A stretch of DNA of 34,575 nucleotides, taken from NCBI GenBank assembly GCA_012797575.1, contig JAAZOW010000067.1:1-34575 (forward strand), read 5' to 3'. Origin of the DNA: Methanomicrobiales archaeon. Lineage in GTDB: Archaea; Halobacteriota; Methanomicrobia; Methanomicrobiales; Methanoculleaceae. The position numbers were made by a program, and so were the translations under genes. The notes beneath the pieces were generated by a model. The model did no database searches, had not been told where the DNA came from, and saw nothing but the letters and a program-made list of their open reading frames with translations. Shown here in pieces: positions 1-7,271 of the stretch (position 1 is the first letter of the stretch; every line of letters begins with the position of its first letter).

Positions 1-1272
1 ATAGTGGTGATGGGCCGTGAAGATGACGACGACATCGGCTCCCGCAAGGGTCCCATCAAGGTCATGTGAGACCTCCACTCCGGGATACTCATCCACGTAA
101 GGGTCATGGACCCTGACTGCCGCCCCAACCGCTTCCATCGCCGCAAGGTAGGGCTCCGCAGGGGTATTGCGGGTATCATCCGAGTTCTGGATGAACGCCC
201 AGCCAAGGAGCGCGACCGTCGCGCCTCTCGGAGGTCTCCCCGCCCGCTCAAGACCCTCAAGAGTCAGGTGGACCATGTGGTGGGGCATGAACTCGTTGAT
301 CGCCCGCGCGACGCCAAAGATCGACTCAGCGCCGTGGGGATACCAGAGGTCGCCCCCGAGGACCTGCGCCCCCCGCTCAAGGTGCCAGGAGTCTTTCGTG
401 AGGCAGTGACCCCCGACGCCCGCCCCCGGCCAGAGGATCGCGCGGGTTATCCCCTCGCCCTTGAGCGAATCGATCCCCGCCCGGACGTCATAGACGTTGA
501 CCCCCATCGCTTCGCAATGGAGCGCCAATTGATTTGCGGCCGCGATCTGGAGATCGCGGAAGGCGTTCTCGGCGGTCTTCGTCACCTCGGCTGCAGTCGC
601 GGTCATCGGGATGATCTTCCCGGTCGTGAGAACCGGCCTGTAGAGTTCGACCGCGCGCGCCGTCGAGACCGCATCGATCCCGCCGACGATCCGGTCGTGC
701 TCGCGGATATTCCTGATCAGCCGCCCGACCATCACCCGCTCGGGGGCGTGGGCAAGACAGAACTCCTCGCCGGCGACGAGCCCTGACTCCGCCTCAAGGA
801 TCTCCCGGGCCATCCCGACCGTCGTGCCGGGGGTGACGGTCGACTCAAGCACCACAAGCGTTCCTTCGGTGATATGGCGCCCGACGTTCCGGAGCCCCTC
901 AATCAGGGCAGAGAAATCAGGGATGAGATCCTCTGGATCGAGAAAAGGTGTCTGGATGGCAAGAGTCACCGCATCACACCCTACAACCTCTGAAAAGTCC
1001 GACGTACACCGGAACTTCCCGGCGCCCACGACCTTCCTGAGGAGATCCTCAAGCTCCGGCTCCTCACCCTTGAGGGGCGACTCGCCCCGGTTCAGCATAT
1101 CGACCTTGTAGCCGGAAGAGGCTGAATTGCGCTGAAACCCGAGGACCGACTCAAACTCGGTCGCATCCGCAAAGAGGGCTGCTGCAGGGACGCCAACATA
1201 CCCCATCCCGACGACACCTATGATCCTGATCGGCCCTCTCGCATCGATCACCGACCGCATCCTCTCGTTCAT
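1..1272 (-). CDS. Nucleotide-sugar dehydrogenase (UDP-ManNAc dehydrogenase-like), 3' end outside window
   Basis: UDP-glucose/GDP-mannose dehydrogenase family, which oxidises the C6 hydroxyl of a nucleotide sugar to a carboxylate with two NAD+. The minus strand stays open from an ATG at 1272 to the window edge (424 codons, C-terminus cut off). Seen: Rossmann motif GVVGMGYVG (residues 19-27), STVTPGTT (about 144-151), the TAAEVTKTAEN segment with conserved Lys232 and Asn236, and catalytic Cys290 in GVGGHCLTKD. The C-terminal UDP-binding domain is present up to the edge. The ATG overlaps the TGA of the upstream oxidoreductase gene (ATGA), so the two are translationally coupled. Together they suggest synthesis of a uronic-acid amino sugar for an S-layer N-glycan or other surface glycan. 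WecC (UDP-ManNAc to UDP-ManNAcA) is the best guess, but the substrate cannot be read from sequence; a UDP-GlcNAc 6-dehydrogenase is possible. Confidence 0.85.
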   Translation of the reverse strand, partial: MNERMRSVIDARGPIRIIGVVGMGYVGVPAAALFADATEFESVLGFQRNSASSGYKVDMLNRGESPLKGEEPELEDLLRKVVGAGKFRCTSDFSEVVGCDAVTLAIQTPFLDPEDLIPDFSALIEGLRNVGRHITEGTLVVLESTVTPGTTVGMAREILEAESGLVAGEEFCLAHAPERVMVGRLIRNIREHDRIVGGIDAVSTARAVELYRPVLTTGKIIPMTATAAEVTKTAENAFRDLQIAAANQLALHCEAMGVNVYDVRAGIDSLKGEGITRAILWPGAGVGGHCLTKDSWHLERGAQVLGGDLWYPHGAESIFGVARAINEFMPHHMVHLTLEGLERAGRPPRGATVALLGWAFIQNSDDTRNTPAEPYLAAMEAVGAAVRVHDPYVDEYPGVEVSHDLDGTLAGADVVVIFTAHHHY

Positions 1273-2180
1273 GCAAAACACCGTGCAATTTCCTCGCAGA
1301 TCTCCATGTTCAGCAACGCCTGGGCGGGGCTGACCGGAAACTCCCGTTCCTGCGTCACGCAGTCAAGGAACGTCGAAAGCTCGAGTTTCAGCGGCTCCTG
1401 CTTGTTCACGAGCACCTTCTCGATGATGTTCTCCTGCACATACCGTTCATCCTCAACCGCGTAGCGTCCGGGTTTTCTGTGGATGTAGATCTCCTGAGCC
1501 ATGAAATCACCCTCGATGGTGAAGCCCTCTTCCTCGATATAGATCATACGGATCTTCTTTGACGACTTCCTGCTCGCAGAGAGGTAGACCGGGGTCTCCC
1601 CGAAGGAGAAGAGGGCGCTACAGACATCCTGATTGCCACTCCCGGAGAGGCGGTAGGCCCCGTCCGGGAGGAGAACGTTTCTCATGATATCGATATCATG
1701 GATCATCAGATCCTCGACGACCGAGGACCCGCTCACCCGGGATGAGGCTGGGTTGTGCCGCTTCATCTCGATGTAGAGAGGTCTCTGGACGATCTTTCTG
1801 ATCTCAGGGACGATCGGATTGAACCGCTCGATGTGCCCGACGCCGACGACGAGATCATCGGGGATCTTCTCGATAAGCCTCCTCGTCTCTTCCGCTGTCG
1901 CGCAGATGGGCTTTTCAATGAGGAACGGCACCCCGGCATCGAGTGCCGTCGCCGCGACCCCAAAGTGGTAGGGCGTTGGAACGCAGATGCTCACCGCATC
2001 CGCACGTTTGAGGAGATCCTCAGCGGACGGGGAGACCATTGCCCCGAAGGCATCGGCAAGATCCTGAGCTGCACTCTCGTTCAGGTCATACAGGTAGAGC
2101 GAGTCCACCGCTTTGAGTTCCGAGTATACACGGGCATGGTTCCTGCCCATCATTCCGACACCGATTACACCTATATCCAA
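1269..2180 (-). CDS. Gfo/Idh/MocA-family oxidoreductase (possible UDP-GlcNAc 3-dehydrogenase)
   Basis: NAD(P)-dependent sugar oxidoreductase of 303 residues. The N-terminal Rossmann fold begins with GVIGVGMMGRNHA (residues 4-16). The family's EKP motif is at 89-91, and the catalytic-region His161-Asp162 lies in MIHDIDIM, followed by the C-terminal alpha/beta domain. The start is a TTG at 2180, chosen because GGTGAAA sits five bases before it and no in-frame ATG lies upstream. The gene overlaps the nucleotide-sugar dehydrogenase by an ATGA. In bacteria (WlbA) and methanococci, family members next to such dehydrogenases oxidise C3 of UDP-GlcNAc or its uronate on the way to di-N-acetylated uronic acids of surface glycans. 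That role is inferred from context here. The aminotransferase and acetyltransferase expected for that pathway are not in the window. Confidence 0.85.
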   Translation of the reverse strand: MDIGVIGVGMMGRNHARVYSELKAVDSLYLYDLNESAAQDLADAFGAMVSPSAEDLLKRADAVSICVPTPYHFGVAATALDAGVPFLIEKPICATAEETRRLIEKIPDDLVVGVGHIERFNPIVPEIRKIVQRPLYIEMKRHNPASSRVSGSSVVEDLMIHDIDIMRNVLLPDGAYRLSGSGNQDVCSALFSFGETPVYLSASRKSSKKIRMIYIEEEGFTIEGDFMAQEIYIHRKPGRYAVEDERYVQENIIEKVLVNKQEPLKLELSTFLDCVTQEREFPVSPAQALLNMEICEEIARCFA

Positions 2181-2341
2181 GGTTTCACCGCCAATAGTAC
2201 TTGCCAGATACCCTACGATCTGAGCGCTGGATGATGATGTACTTACGTTTGTGCCACCCCGCTATGACACTATCGCAGTCTCCGCTCAGGCCCCGAGGAG
2301 ATCCATAGGCCCGGAGCCCGGGCGCAGTTGGCAAGCAATAA

Positions 2342-2360
2342 GGTTTCATGGTGCGAAACC
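2342..2360. repeat. Short inverted repeat in the divergent promoter region
   Basis: GGTTTC and GAAACC are perfect 6-base arms separated by seven bases. They lie in the 220-base region between the divergent Gfo/Idh and flippase genes, directly before an alternative ATG of the flippase (2362). This could be a weak operator or an RNA hairpin over the GGTG of that start; chance occurrence is also possible. Confidence 0.35.
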
Positions 2361-2400
2361 AATGCTCGTGTTTCAGCCCTCCAGGTACCTAGAGCAGATC

Positions 2401-3846
2401 ATGAAGATCAACCCGGTTCAGCGACAGGGCCTCATCAGCCTCGCATCAACGATCGGGCTCACCGCGATCGGATTTCTCTCCACGATGTACTTCGCCCATG
2501 TCGTCGGCCCATCGATACTGGGGGCATACTTCCTCTTTGTCGCCTATTTCAGCGTCTTTAACCTGATCGGGGATGGCGGATTTGGAGGTGCTGCGGTGAA
2601 ACGTATCAGCGAGGGAGAGGACCAGAACGCATACTTCACCGCATTTGCCCTCCTCCGGGTGGTGCTGATGATCGTCTCGGTGGGCTTCCTTCTCAGCATA
2701 CAGCCGTATCTCGACAACTTCGCATCGTCAGGGCTGCTCCTCTGGTTGATCCTTGCGCTGGTCGTCAGCACCTTCTCAAACGTAGCTTCAAGGGGCGTTT
2801 ACGGCAGGGGGATGGTCGGTATCAACCAGATCAGCGGCCTGATCGATACCCTGATCCGGATAGGTGTCCAGGTCGCCGCGATCGTCCTTGGTTACGGGGT
2901 TGCCGGTCTCGCGGGGGGTTTTGTTGCCGGTATACTCGCCTCGGGTCTCTTTAACTTCCGGTTTCTCGACCTCTCGTTGGCTCCGTTTAGCCGGTCACAC
3001 GTCGCAAGCCTCTTTGCCTTCTCGATCTGGACGTTCCTCAGCTCGAGCGGCTATCTGGTCTTTTCGTATGCTGATACGATCATGATCGGCTACTTCATGA
3101 CCGAGGCCGATATCGGCATCTATCGGGTGGCGCTCCAGCTCACATCGATTGCGACGTTCGCCACCCTGGCGCTTCACACAACCCTCTATCCGAAGATCAG
3201 CTACTGGGGAAAACAGAATGATCTCTCCCTGGTGGAGGGCGCGCTCACCCGCGCCTTCACCTACTCGCTCCTGCTCGCGGTCCCGATCGTTGCCGGAGGC
3301 TGGGTCCTCGGCGAGCGCCTCCTCTACTTCTTCTACGGGGAGGCGTTTGCCACTGGGGCGGGAGCCCTCGCGATCCTCCTGCTCGTCCAGGTGGCTCATG
3401 TCTTTATGTCCCTCCAGACGATGTGCCTGAACGCTCTTGACCGACCGCAAGATTCGTTCCGGGTGACAGCGATCGCGGTCGCGGCCAACATTGTGCTGAA
3501 TATCCTCCTCATCCCGATATATGGTGTCGTCGGGGCCTCGGTGGCCACCCTCATCACCATGGCCCTGAACGCAACGCTCGCCAACCGCGCCCTCTCCCGG
3601 AACATCGCGGTACGGATAGAGCCACGGGCTACAGGCAACATCGTCCTTGCCGCGCTCATCATGGTGGCCGTAGTCGTGGCCTTCCCGTTTGTCATACCTT
3701 TCTCGAACGTCTTCTCCGTACTCGGGGCGGTCGGACTCGGCGGACTGATCTACATCCTGGTTCTCCTCAGGATCGATCGGAGCATCCACGACGAGTTAAA
3801 AGAACTGACACAGAAGCTCGGGATCCCGTGGCCGGAAGGGCTCTGA
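2401..3846 (+). CDS. Polysaccharide flippase (Wzx/RfbX-like, MOP superfamily)
   Basis: Integral membrane protein of 481 residues from the ATG at 2401, the usual size for lipid-linked oligosaccharide flippases. It has about 12-14 hydrophobic helices with few charges and the archaeal flippase start MKINPVQRQGLISLASTIG, followed by the typical helix-1 region ending MYFAHVVGP. These proteins move polyprenyl-linked glycans across the cytoplasmic membrane, which fits the adjacent nucleotide-sugar genes. The open frame extends upstream to 2251. An alternative ATG at 2362 has GGTG eight bases before it and would add 13 residues. I chose 2401 because the protein then begins like other archaeal members, but no strong Shine-Dalgarno precedes it. 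The 160 bases after the gene up to 4006 hold no supported gene, only the 10-base palindrome CGGTATACCG. Confidence 0.85.
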   Translation: MKINPVQRQGLISLASTIGLTAIGFLSTMYFAHVVGPSILGAYFLFVAYFSVFNLIGDGGFGGAAVKRISEGEDQNAYFTAFALLRVVLMIVSVGFLLSIQPYLDNFASSGLLLWLILALVVSTFSNVASRGVYGRGMVGINQISGLIDTLIRIGVQVAAIVLGYGVAGLAGGFVAGILASGLFNFRFLDLSLAPFSRSHVASLFAFSIWTFLSSSGYLVFSYADTIMIGYFMTEADIGIYRVALQLTSIATFATLALHTTLYPKISYWGKQNDLSLVEGALTRAFTYSLLLAVPIVAGGWVLGERLLYFFYGEAFATGAGALAILLLVQVAHVFMSLQTMCLNALDRPQDSFRVTAIAVAANIVLNILLIPIYGVVGASVATLITMALNATLANRALSRNIAVRIEPRATGNIVLAALIMVAVVVAFPFVIPFSNVFSVLGAVGLGGLIYILVLLRIDRSIHDELKELTQKLGIPWPEGL

Positions 3847-4006
3847 TGGCCGATGAGCGCCTCACCGTTCAGGGGTTCCTCGCATGCTCCGGTGAAATGC
3901 TGCCTCCTGACGATGAGCCCTGTGGCCGGGTACCCCGGACCACAAACCCCCGTACGAGGATCGCTCTTGCAGAACTAAAACCGGTATACCGTGGCCCAGG
4001 AAGGCT

Positions 4007-4459
4007 TCAATGTTCGATCTTTTTGATATGCTCAATAGCATTCTCCGCCAGCTCCTCTCGCCCCTGCAACTCGGCGACGTCCCGTATCGCCTCAAGCATG
4101 TGGACGGAATCTTCAAGGAAACTCAGGATATCGGCGGGGTAGAGATCGATCCCGTATTCATCGAGGAGGTGGCCACTGATCTGGCGGTGGTCGAGTCCCA
4201 TCTCACGGAACTCGATGATGGTGAGGACGAACTTCCGCTCTGGGCACCCGCAGAAAGGTGCATCTCTGCATCTGCAGTCCATGAAGTCGCGGAAGAAAGC
4301 CAGAAGCTGCTCACGCGTCCGGCGATCAAGCCCCTCAAAGTTGATCGCCCGCTCCACAGACTCGAGGAACGCTCCCGAGAAGGCGTGGTCAGGGAGCCGG
4401 AACCCTGCTGCCCGCTCCAGCCTCCGTGCCGCCCGAAATCGGGCCTTATTTGCGATCAC
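4007..4459 (-). CDS. Cys-rich archaeal protein of unknown function (DUF5814-like)
   Basis: A 150-residue protein from a GTG start at 4459. The GTG overlaps the TGA of the upstream gene (GTGA) and has GGAG seven bases before it, so I prefer it to the ATG at 4537. Seen: a basic N-terminus (NKARFRAARRLERAAGFRLP), a central CRCRDAPFCGCPERKF cluster (C-x-C-x5-C-x-C) that looks metal-binding, and a C-terminal helical part containing LLDEYGIDLYPADILSFLED. From memory the last two blocks resemble DUF5814, a domain found near archaeal superfamily-2 helicases, but there is no helicase domain here. Cotranscribed with the DUF2150-like gene. A nucleic-acid role is a guess from the Cys cluster and basic N-terminus only. 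Confidence 0.8.
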   Translation of the reverse strand: MIANKARFRAARRLERAAGFRLPDHAFSGAFLESVERAINFEGLDRRTREQLLAFFRDFMDCRCRDAPFCGCPERKFVLTIIEFREMGLDHRQISGHLLDEYGIDLYPADILSFLEDSVHMLEAIRDVAELQGREELAENAIEHIKKIEH

Positions 4460-5082
4460 GACGTTGCTCCAGGCACCTCGTCGAACTTCGCAAGTGACTT
4501 CATGGCGGTGCTCATGGTATCGATCTCGATGAGCCACTCATCGAATAGGCCGGGGTTATCCATATCTTCCTTGATGTACTTCGCGCAGCAAGCGGTGCCG
4601 TCGATCACGGCGGCCCCGATGTCCGCCGCGATCTCAAGCGCCTCCTCGAGCTCCTCCTCACCGAGTGCCCGACCTTTCTTCACGAGCGTCTTGATATCCG
4701 TATCAAACCCGCCCTCGAGGTACTTCCGGCAGGCGGTGAAGAGCACCAGCAGGGAGAGCTGGATCGACCCGATGATATCCTCAAGCTCTCCCCCAGGAAG
4801 CCCGGACATGACGATCAACTCCACATCATTGAGCTTTGCCGTGGCCATCTCCTTCGTGAGCCGGTCGTTTTGGTAGAGGCGGATGATCTTCAGGACGGAG
4901 AGGGTGATATCCTCGGTGAAGGCAAAGAGCATCTGCTCTCCTTCAGAGATCTCCTCACCTTCGGCGGGCTCAAAATCAGCGCCCTCCAGCGTCTTTATCC
5001 AATTGTCCCAACGCTCTTGGTTATAAAAAATATAGAAGAGTTTCATGGGTCCTGCCTGTTTGGCTTTCGCTTTCTTCGCCAT
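4456..5082 (-). CDS. DUF2150-family archaeal protein
   Basis: A 208-residue, mostly helical acidic protein with a Lys-rich start (MAKKAKAKQAG). The order of blocks FYNQERWDNWIKTLE, an acidic linker, ITLSVLKIIRLYQNDRLTKE, the helix SIQLSLLVLFTACRKYLEGG and GLFDEWLIEIDTMSTAM matches my memory of DUF2150, an archaea-specific family without known function. The start at 5082 is preferred over the ATG at 5094 because an archaeal TATA box (5107-5115 on this strand) lies about 29 bases upstream, implying a leaderless mRNA beginning at or near this ATG. The gene ends in a GTGA overlap with the Cys-rich gene, so the two are probably translated together and may form a complex. Confidence 0.82.
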   Translation of the reverse strand: MAKKAKAKQAGPMKLFYIFYNQERWDNWIKTLEGADFEPAEGEEISEGEQMLFAFTEDITLSVLKIIRLYQNDRLTKEMATAKLNDVELIVMSGLPGGELEDIIGSIQLSLLVLFTACRKYLEGGFDTDIKTLVKKGRALGEEELEEALEIAADIGAAVIDGTACCAKYIKEDMDNPGLFDEWLIEIDTMSTAMKSLAKFDEVPGATS

Positions 5083-5106
5083 ATCAGTACACATTCGAAG
5101 TGCCCC

Positions 5107-5115
5107 TTTTAAAAA
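5107..5115 (-). promoter_or_regulatory. TATA box of the DUF2150 operon
   Basis: The minus strand reads TTTTTAAAA, with its centre about 29 bases before the ATG at 5082. That spacing puts the expected transcription start at the start codon. Inferred from sequence only. Confidence 0.55.
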
Positions 5116-5196
5116 TTATCTGCTCTTTGGATAGAAGACTGAAATTGCTGCGATCCGCGAAGATTCATCTAGTGCAAGCGAGCATAAGCTGATCAG

Positions 5197-5967
5197 ATGG
5201 CAGGAGTTCGCGGACTTGATGTAGTCCTGAGGTCCTATGAGCCCATTGCGGTCGCGCTCTCCGGGGGGACAGACAGCTCGGTCCTGCTGACCTACGCCCG
5301 GCGCCATACTATCCAGGCGATCGCGATCAGCGTCGATACCGGGCTCACCCCCCCAGGAGAGCTCACGGCGGCCCGGAACCTCGCGGACCGCCTGGGCGTC
5401 TTGCACGTCACAGTATCGGTTGATATGCTTGATATTCCTGCAGTCCGGGAGAACCGGCCGGATCGGTGCTACGTCTGCAAGCGGGCCATGATGGAGGCGA
5501 TCGTCAGTGAGGCGGGGCGGCAGGGGTGTCGGACGGTCGTCGACGGGACCCATGCCGATGACCAGCCTGTAGCGCGCCCCGGGATGCGGGCGCTCCGCGA
5601 ACTCGGCATCAAGAGTCCGTTTGCCGAGTGCGGTATGGGGAAAGCAGATATCGAGGCCCTTGCCGTCGATCTGGGGGTGGCTATCCGCCCACCATCGGCG
5701 TGTCTTGCAACCCGCATCCCCGCCGGGGAGCCGGTCACCCGGGAATGCCTCGCGCTCGTGGGGGCTGCCGAGGCCCTCATCGCACGAGAGATTCCCGGGA
5801 CCATACGGGTCCGATGCAGTGGCCGCCGGGCTATCGTCGAGGCCGACCCGGCGTATCACAGGAGGTTGGAACAGCTGATCGGTGCGGTAAGGGACCTCGG
5901 GTTTTCCGATGTGATGATCGCGCACGGCGGCTACAGGGAAGGAGGAGCGAATTCGTGGAAGCGGTGA
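5197..5967 (+). CDS. larE: LarE-family ATP-dependent sulfur transferase (PP-loop)
   Basis: A 256-residue cytoplasmic protein of the LarE family. LarE adenylates a carboxylated pyridinium-mononucleotide and inserts sulfur during synthesis of the nickel-pincer cofactor. Seen: ATP-pyrophosphatase PP-loop SGGTDS (residues 22-27), a CYVC pair (Cys91, Cys94) and Cys169 in PPSACLATRIP. Cys169 corresponds to the sacrificial cysteine (Cys176) of the Lactobacillus plantarum enzyme. Three such cysteines are known in LarE proteins that carry a [4Fe-4S] cluster and act catalytically rather than by sacrifice, so this one is probably of that type. No larA, larB or larC is in the window, so the sulfur acceptor could differ. 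The start ATG follows a CTGATCA stretch. thiI follows with a 13-base overlap. Confidence 0.88.
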   Translation: MAGVRGLDVVLRSYEPIAVALSGGTDSSVLLTYARRHTIQAIAISVDTGLTPPGELTAARNLADRLGVLHVTVSVDMLDIPAVRENRPDRCYVCKRAMMEAIVSEAGRQGCRTVVDGTHADDQPVARPGMRALRELGIKSPFAECGMGKADIEALAVDLGVAIRPPSACLATRIPAGEPVTRECLALVGAAEALIAREIPGTIRVRCSGRRAIVEADPAYHRRLEQLIGAVRDLGFSDVMIAHGGYREGGANSWKR

Positions 5968-7181
5968 TGATCAGGTACGGCGAGATCTTTCTCAAGAGCG
6001 AGCCGGTGAAGAGGCGGTTCATATCGATGATGGTTAAAAACATCGGGCTTACCCTGGAGGCGGAGGGCCTCTCCCATCGCATCGAGGCCCCCCGGGGAAG
6101 GATCCTGATCTTCGGTGATGAACCCGGGCGTATCGCTGAGGTAGCCGCCAGGACGTTCGGGGTGGTGGGTGCAAGCATCTGCACGGTGACCACCGCCGAT
6201 ATCCCCGGGATCTCTGCTGCTGCTGAAGAACGCGCAGAACGCTGCATCCTGCCTGGAGAGTCGTTTGCAGTCAGGGCGCGTCGGTCAGGTGTTAAGGGTT
6301 TTTCCAGCCAAGAACTCGCGGCTGCGGTCGGCTCGGCCATCCTGAATCGGATCCCAGAGGCGACAGTAGACCTGACGACGCCTGATTGCGAGATATTCGT
6401 GGAGGCGCGGGAGTTCGGCGGTCTTGTCTACGACGAAGTGATCCGTGGACCCGGCGGACTCCCGTACGGGACACAAGGAGAGGTGATGGGGCTTCTTTCG
6501 GCCGGTATCGACTCGCCCGTCGCGTCATGGCTGATGATGCGCCGTGGATGTCTGATGGTGCATGTCCATATGCGAGGCGGGAGGTTTGGCGGGGCAGATA
6601 TGGAAGGGACCGTCCTCAGGCACCATGCCAGACTCTCTGCCTGGATCTCGGCCCATCCCCTCGACCTCCTCGTCGTGGATATGGAGCCGTTCTTTGAGGC
6701 GATAACAGCGCTTGAAGAGCCCCGTTACCGGTGCATCCTCTGCAAGCGGTTTATGCTCCGGGTAGCAGGCATCCTTGCCAGGGAGCGGGGCGCCCACGCG
6801 CTCGTCAACGGCGACAACCTGGGACAGGTTGCATCGCAGACCCTGGCGAACCTGGCAGTGGTCGCTCCGGCGGCGAGTATCCCTGTGCTTCGGCCGCTCA
6901 TCGGGTTTGACAAGGAGGAGATCGTCGAGCGCGCACGTGCCATCGGAACATTTGAGGCACAGCCGGGCGATATCGGGTGCGCGATCGCCCCCCGCCACCC
7001 ATCGGTAGCAGCGCCCGCAACGACGATTGCACAGATCGAAGAGAAGATCGGTGTGGATGACCTTGCTGTGCGGGCGGCGGGGACGGTGCGGCGCTATCGC
7101 GCGAAGAACGGAGTGATCGAAGGAGAAGCTCAAACTCCTGGCTTTGGGGTATCCCCACCAGGCAGATCGCATCGAGGCTGA
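5955..7181 (+). CDS. thiI: tRNA 4-thiouridine synthetase ThiI (archaeal type, no rhodanese domain)
   Basis: A 408-residue enzyme that adenylates U8 of tRNA and replaces its oxygen with sulfur; in bacteria ThiI also serves thiamine thiazole synthesis. Domain order: N-terminal ferredoxin-like domain with VMIRYGEIFLKSEPVKRRF, THUMP domain (about 60-165), then the PP-loop domain with SAGIDS (182-187). A CILC pair (Cys260, Cys263) is present, and the protein ends without the rhodanese domain of E. coli ThiI. Methanogen enzymes of this shape are reported to use the CxxC pair for sulfur transfer. The start is GTG at 5955, nine bases after a GGAGG at 5941-5945; the ATG at 5967 is the alternative. The open frame to 5628 is an antisense-free run-on inside larE and is not used. 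It converges on pscS. Confidence 0.92.
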   Translation: MEAVMIRYGEIFLKSEPVKRRFISMMVKNIGLTLEAEGLSHRIEAPRGRILIFGDEPGRIAEVAARTFGVVGASICTVTTADIPGISAAAEERAERCILPGESFAVRARRSGVKGFSSQELAAAVGSAILNRIPEATVDLTTPDCEIFVEAREFGGLVYDEVIRGPGGLPYGTQGEVMGLLSAGIDSPVASWLMMRRGCLMVHVHMRGGRFGGADMEGTVLRHHARLSAWISAHPLDLLVVDMEPFFEAITALEEPRYRCILCKRFMLRVAGILARERGAHALVNGDNLGQVASQTLANLAVVAPAASIPVLRPLIGFDKEEIVERARAIGTFEAQPGDIGCAIAPRHPSVAAPATTIAQIEEKIGVDDLAVRAAGTVRRYRAKNGVIEGEAQTPGFGVSPPGRSHRG

Positions 7182-7198
7182 GCGCGTGAACTCCGTTC

Positions 7199-7237
7199 CC
7201 GGCTGAAGCAGCTCCCCGCAGGACCTGCTCCAGCCGG
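7199..7237. terminator. Strong hairpin between convergent thiI and pscS
   Basis: CCGGCTGAAGCAG (7199-7211) pairs with CTGCTCCAGCCGG (7225-7237), a 13-base stem with one mismatch and a 13-base loop. A second, smaller stem (ACCCG/CGGGT, 7245-7262) follows. The whole 90-base convergent gap is nearly filled by the two. It works on both strands, so a bidirectional 3'-end structure is likely. There is no U-run, so an archaeal oligo-U terminator is not shown. Confidence 0.55.
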
Positions 7238-7271
7238 AAAGGCGACCCGTCCTGGAGCGGGTGCAGAGATT

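Noticed and set aside
106..786. A 226-codon plus-strand frame at the left end
   Set aside because: Antisense to the nucleotide-sugar dehydrogenase, whose motifs are intact on the minus strand. The composition is Arg/Pro/Asp-rich shadow.
4460..4537. Longer start (ATG at 4537) for the Cys-rich DUF5814-like gene
   Set aside because: It would overlap the DUF2150 gene by 82 bases with no ribosome binding site. The GTG at 4459 has GGAG and a GTGA overlap.
5628..5954. A 109-residue N-terminal extension of ThiI inside larE
   Set aside because: It reads larE in another frame. The GTG at 5955 follows a perfect GGAGG and begins the canonical ThiI N-terminus.
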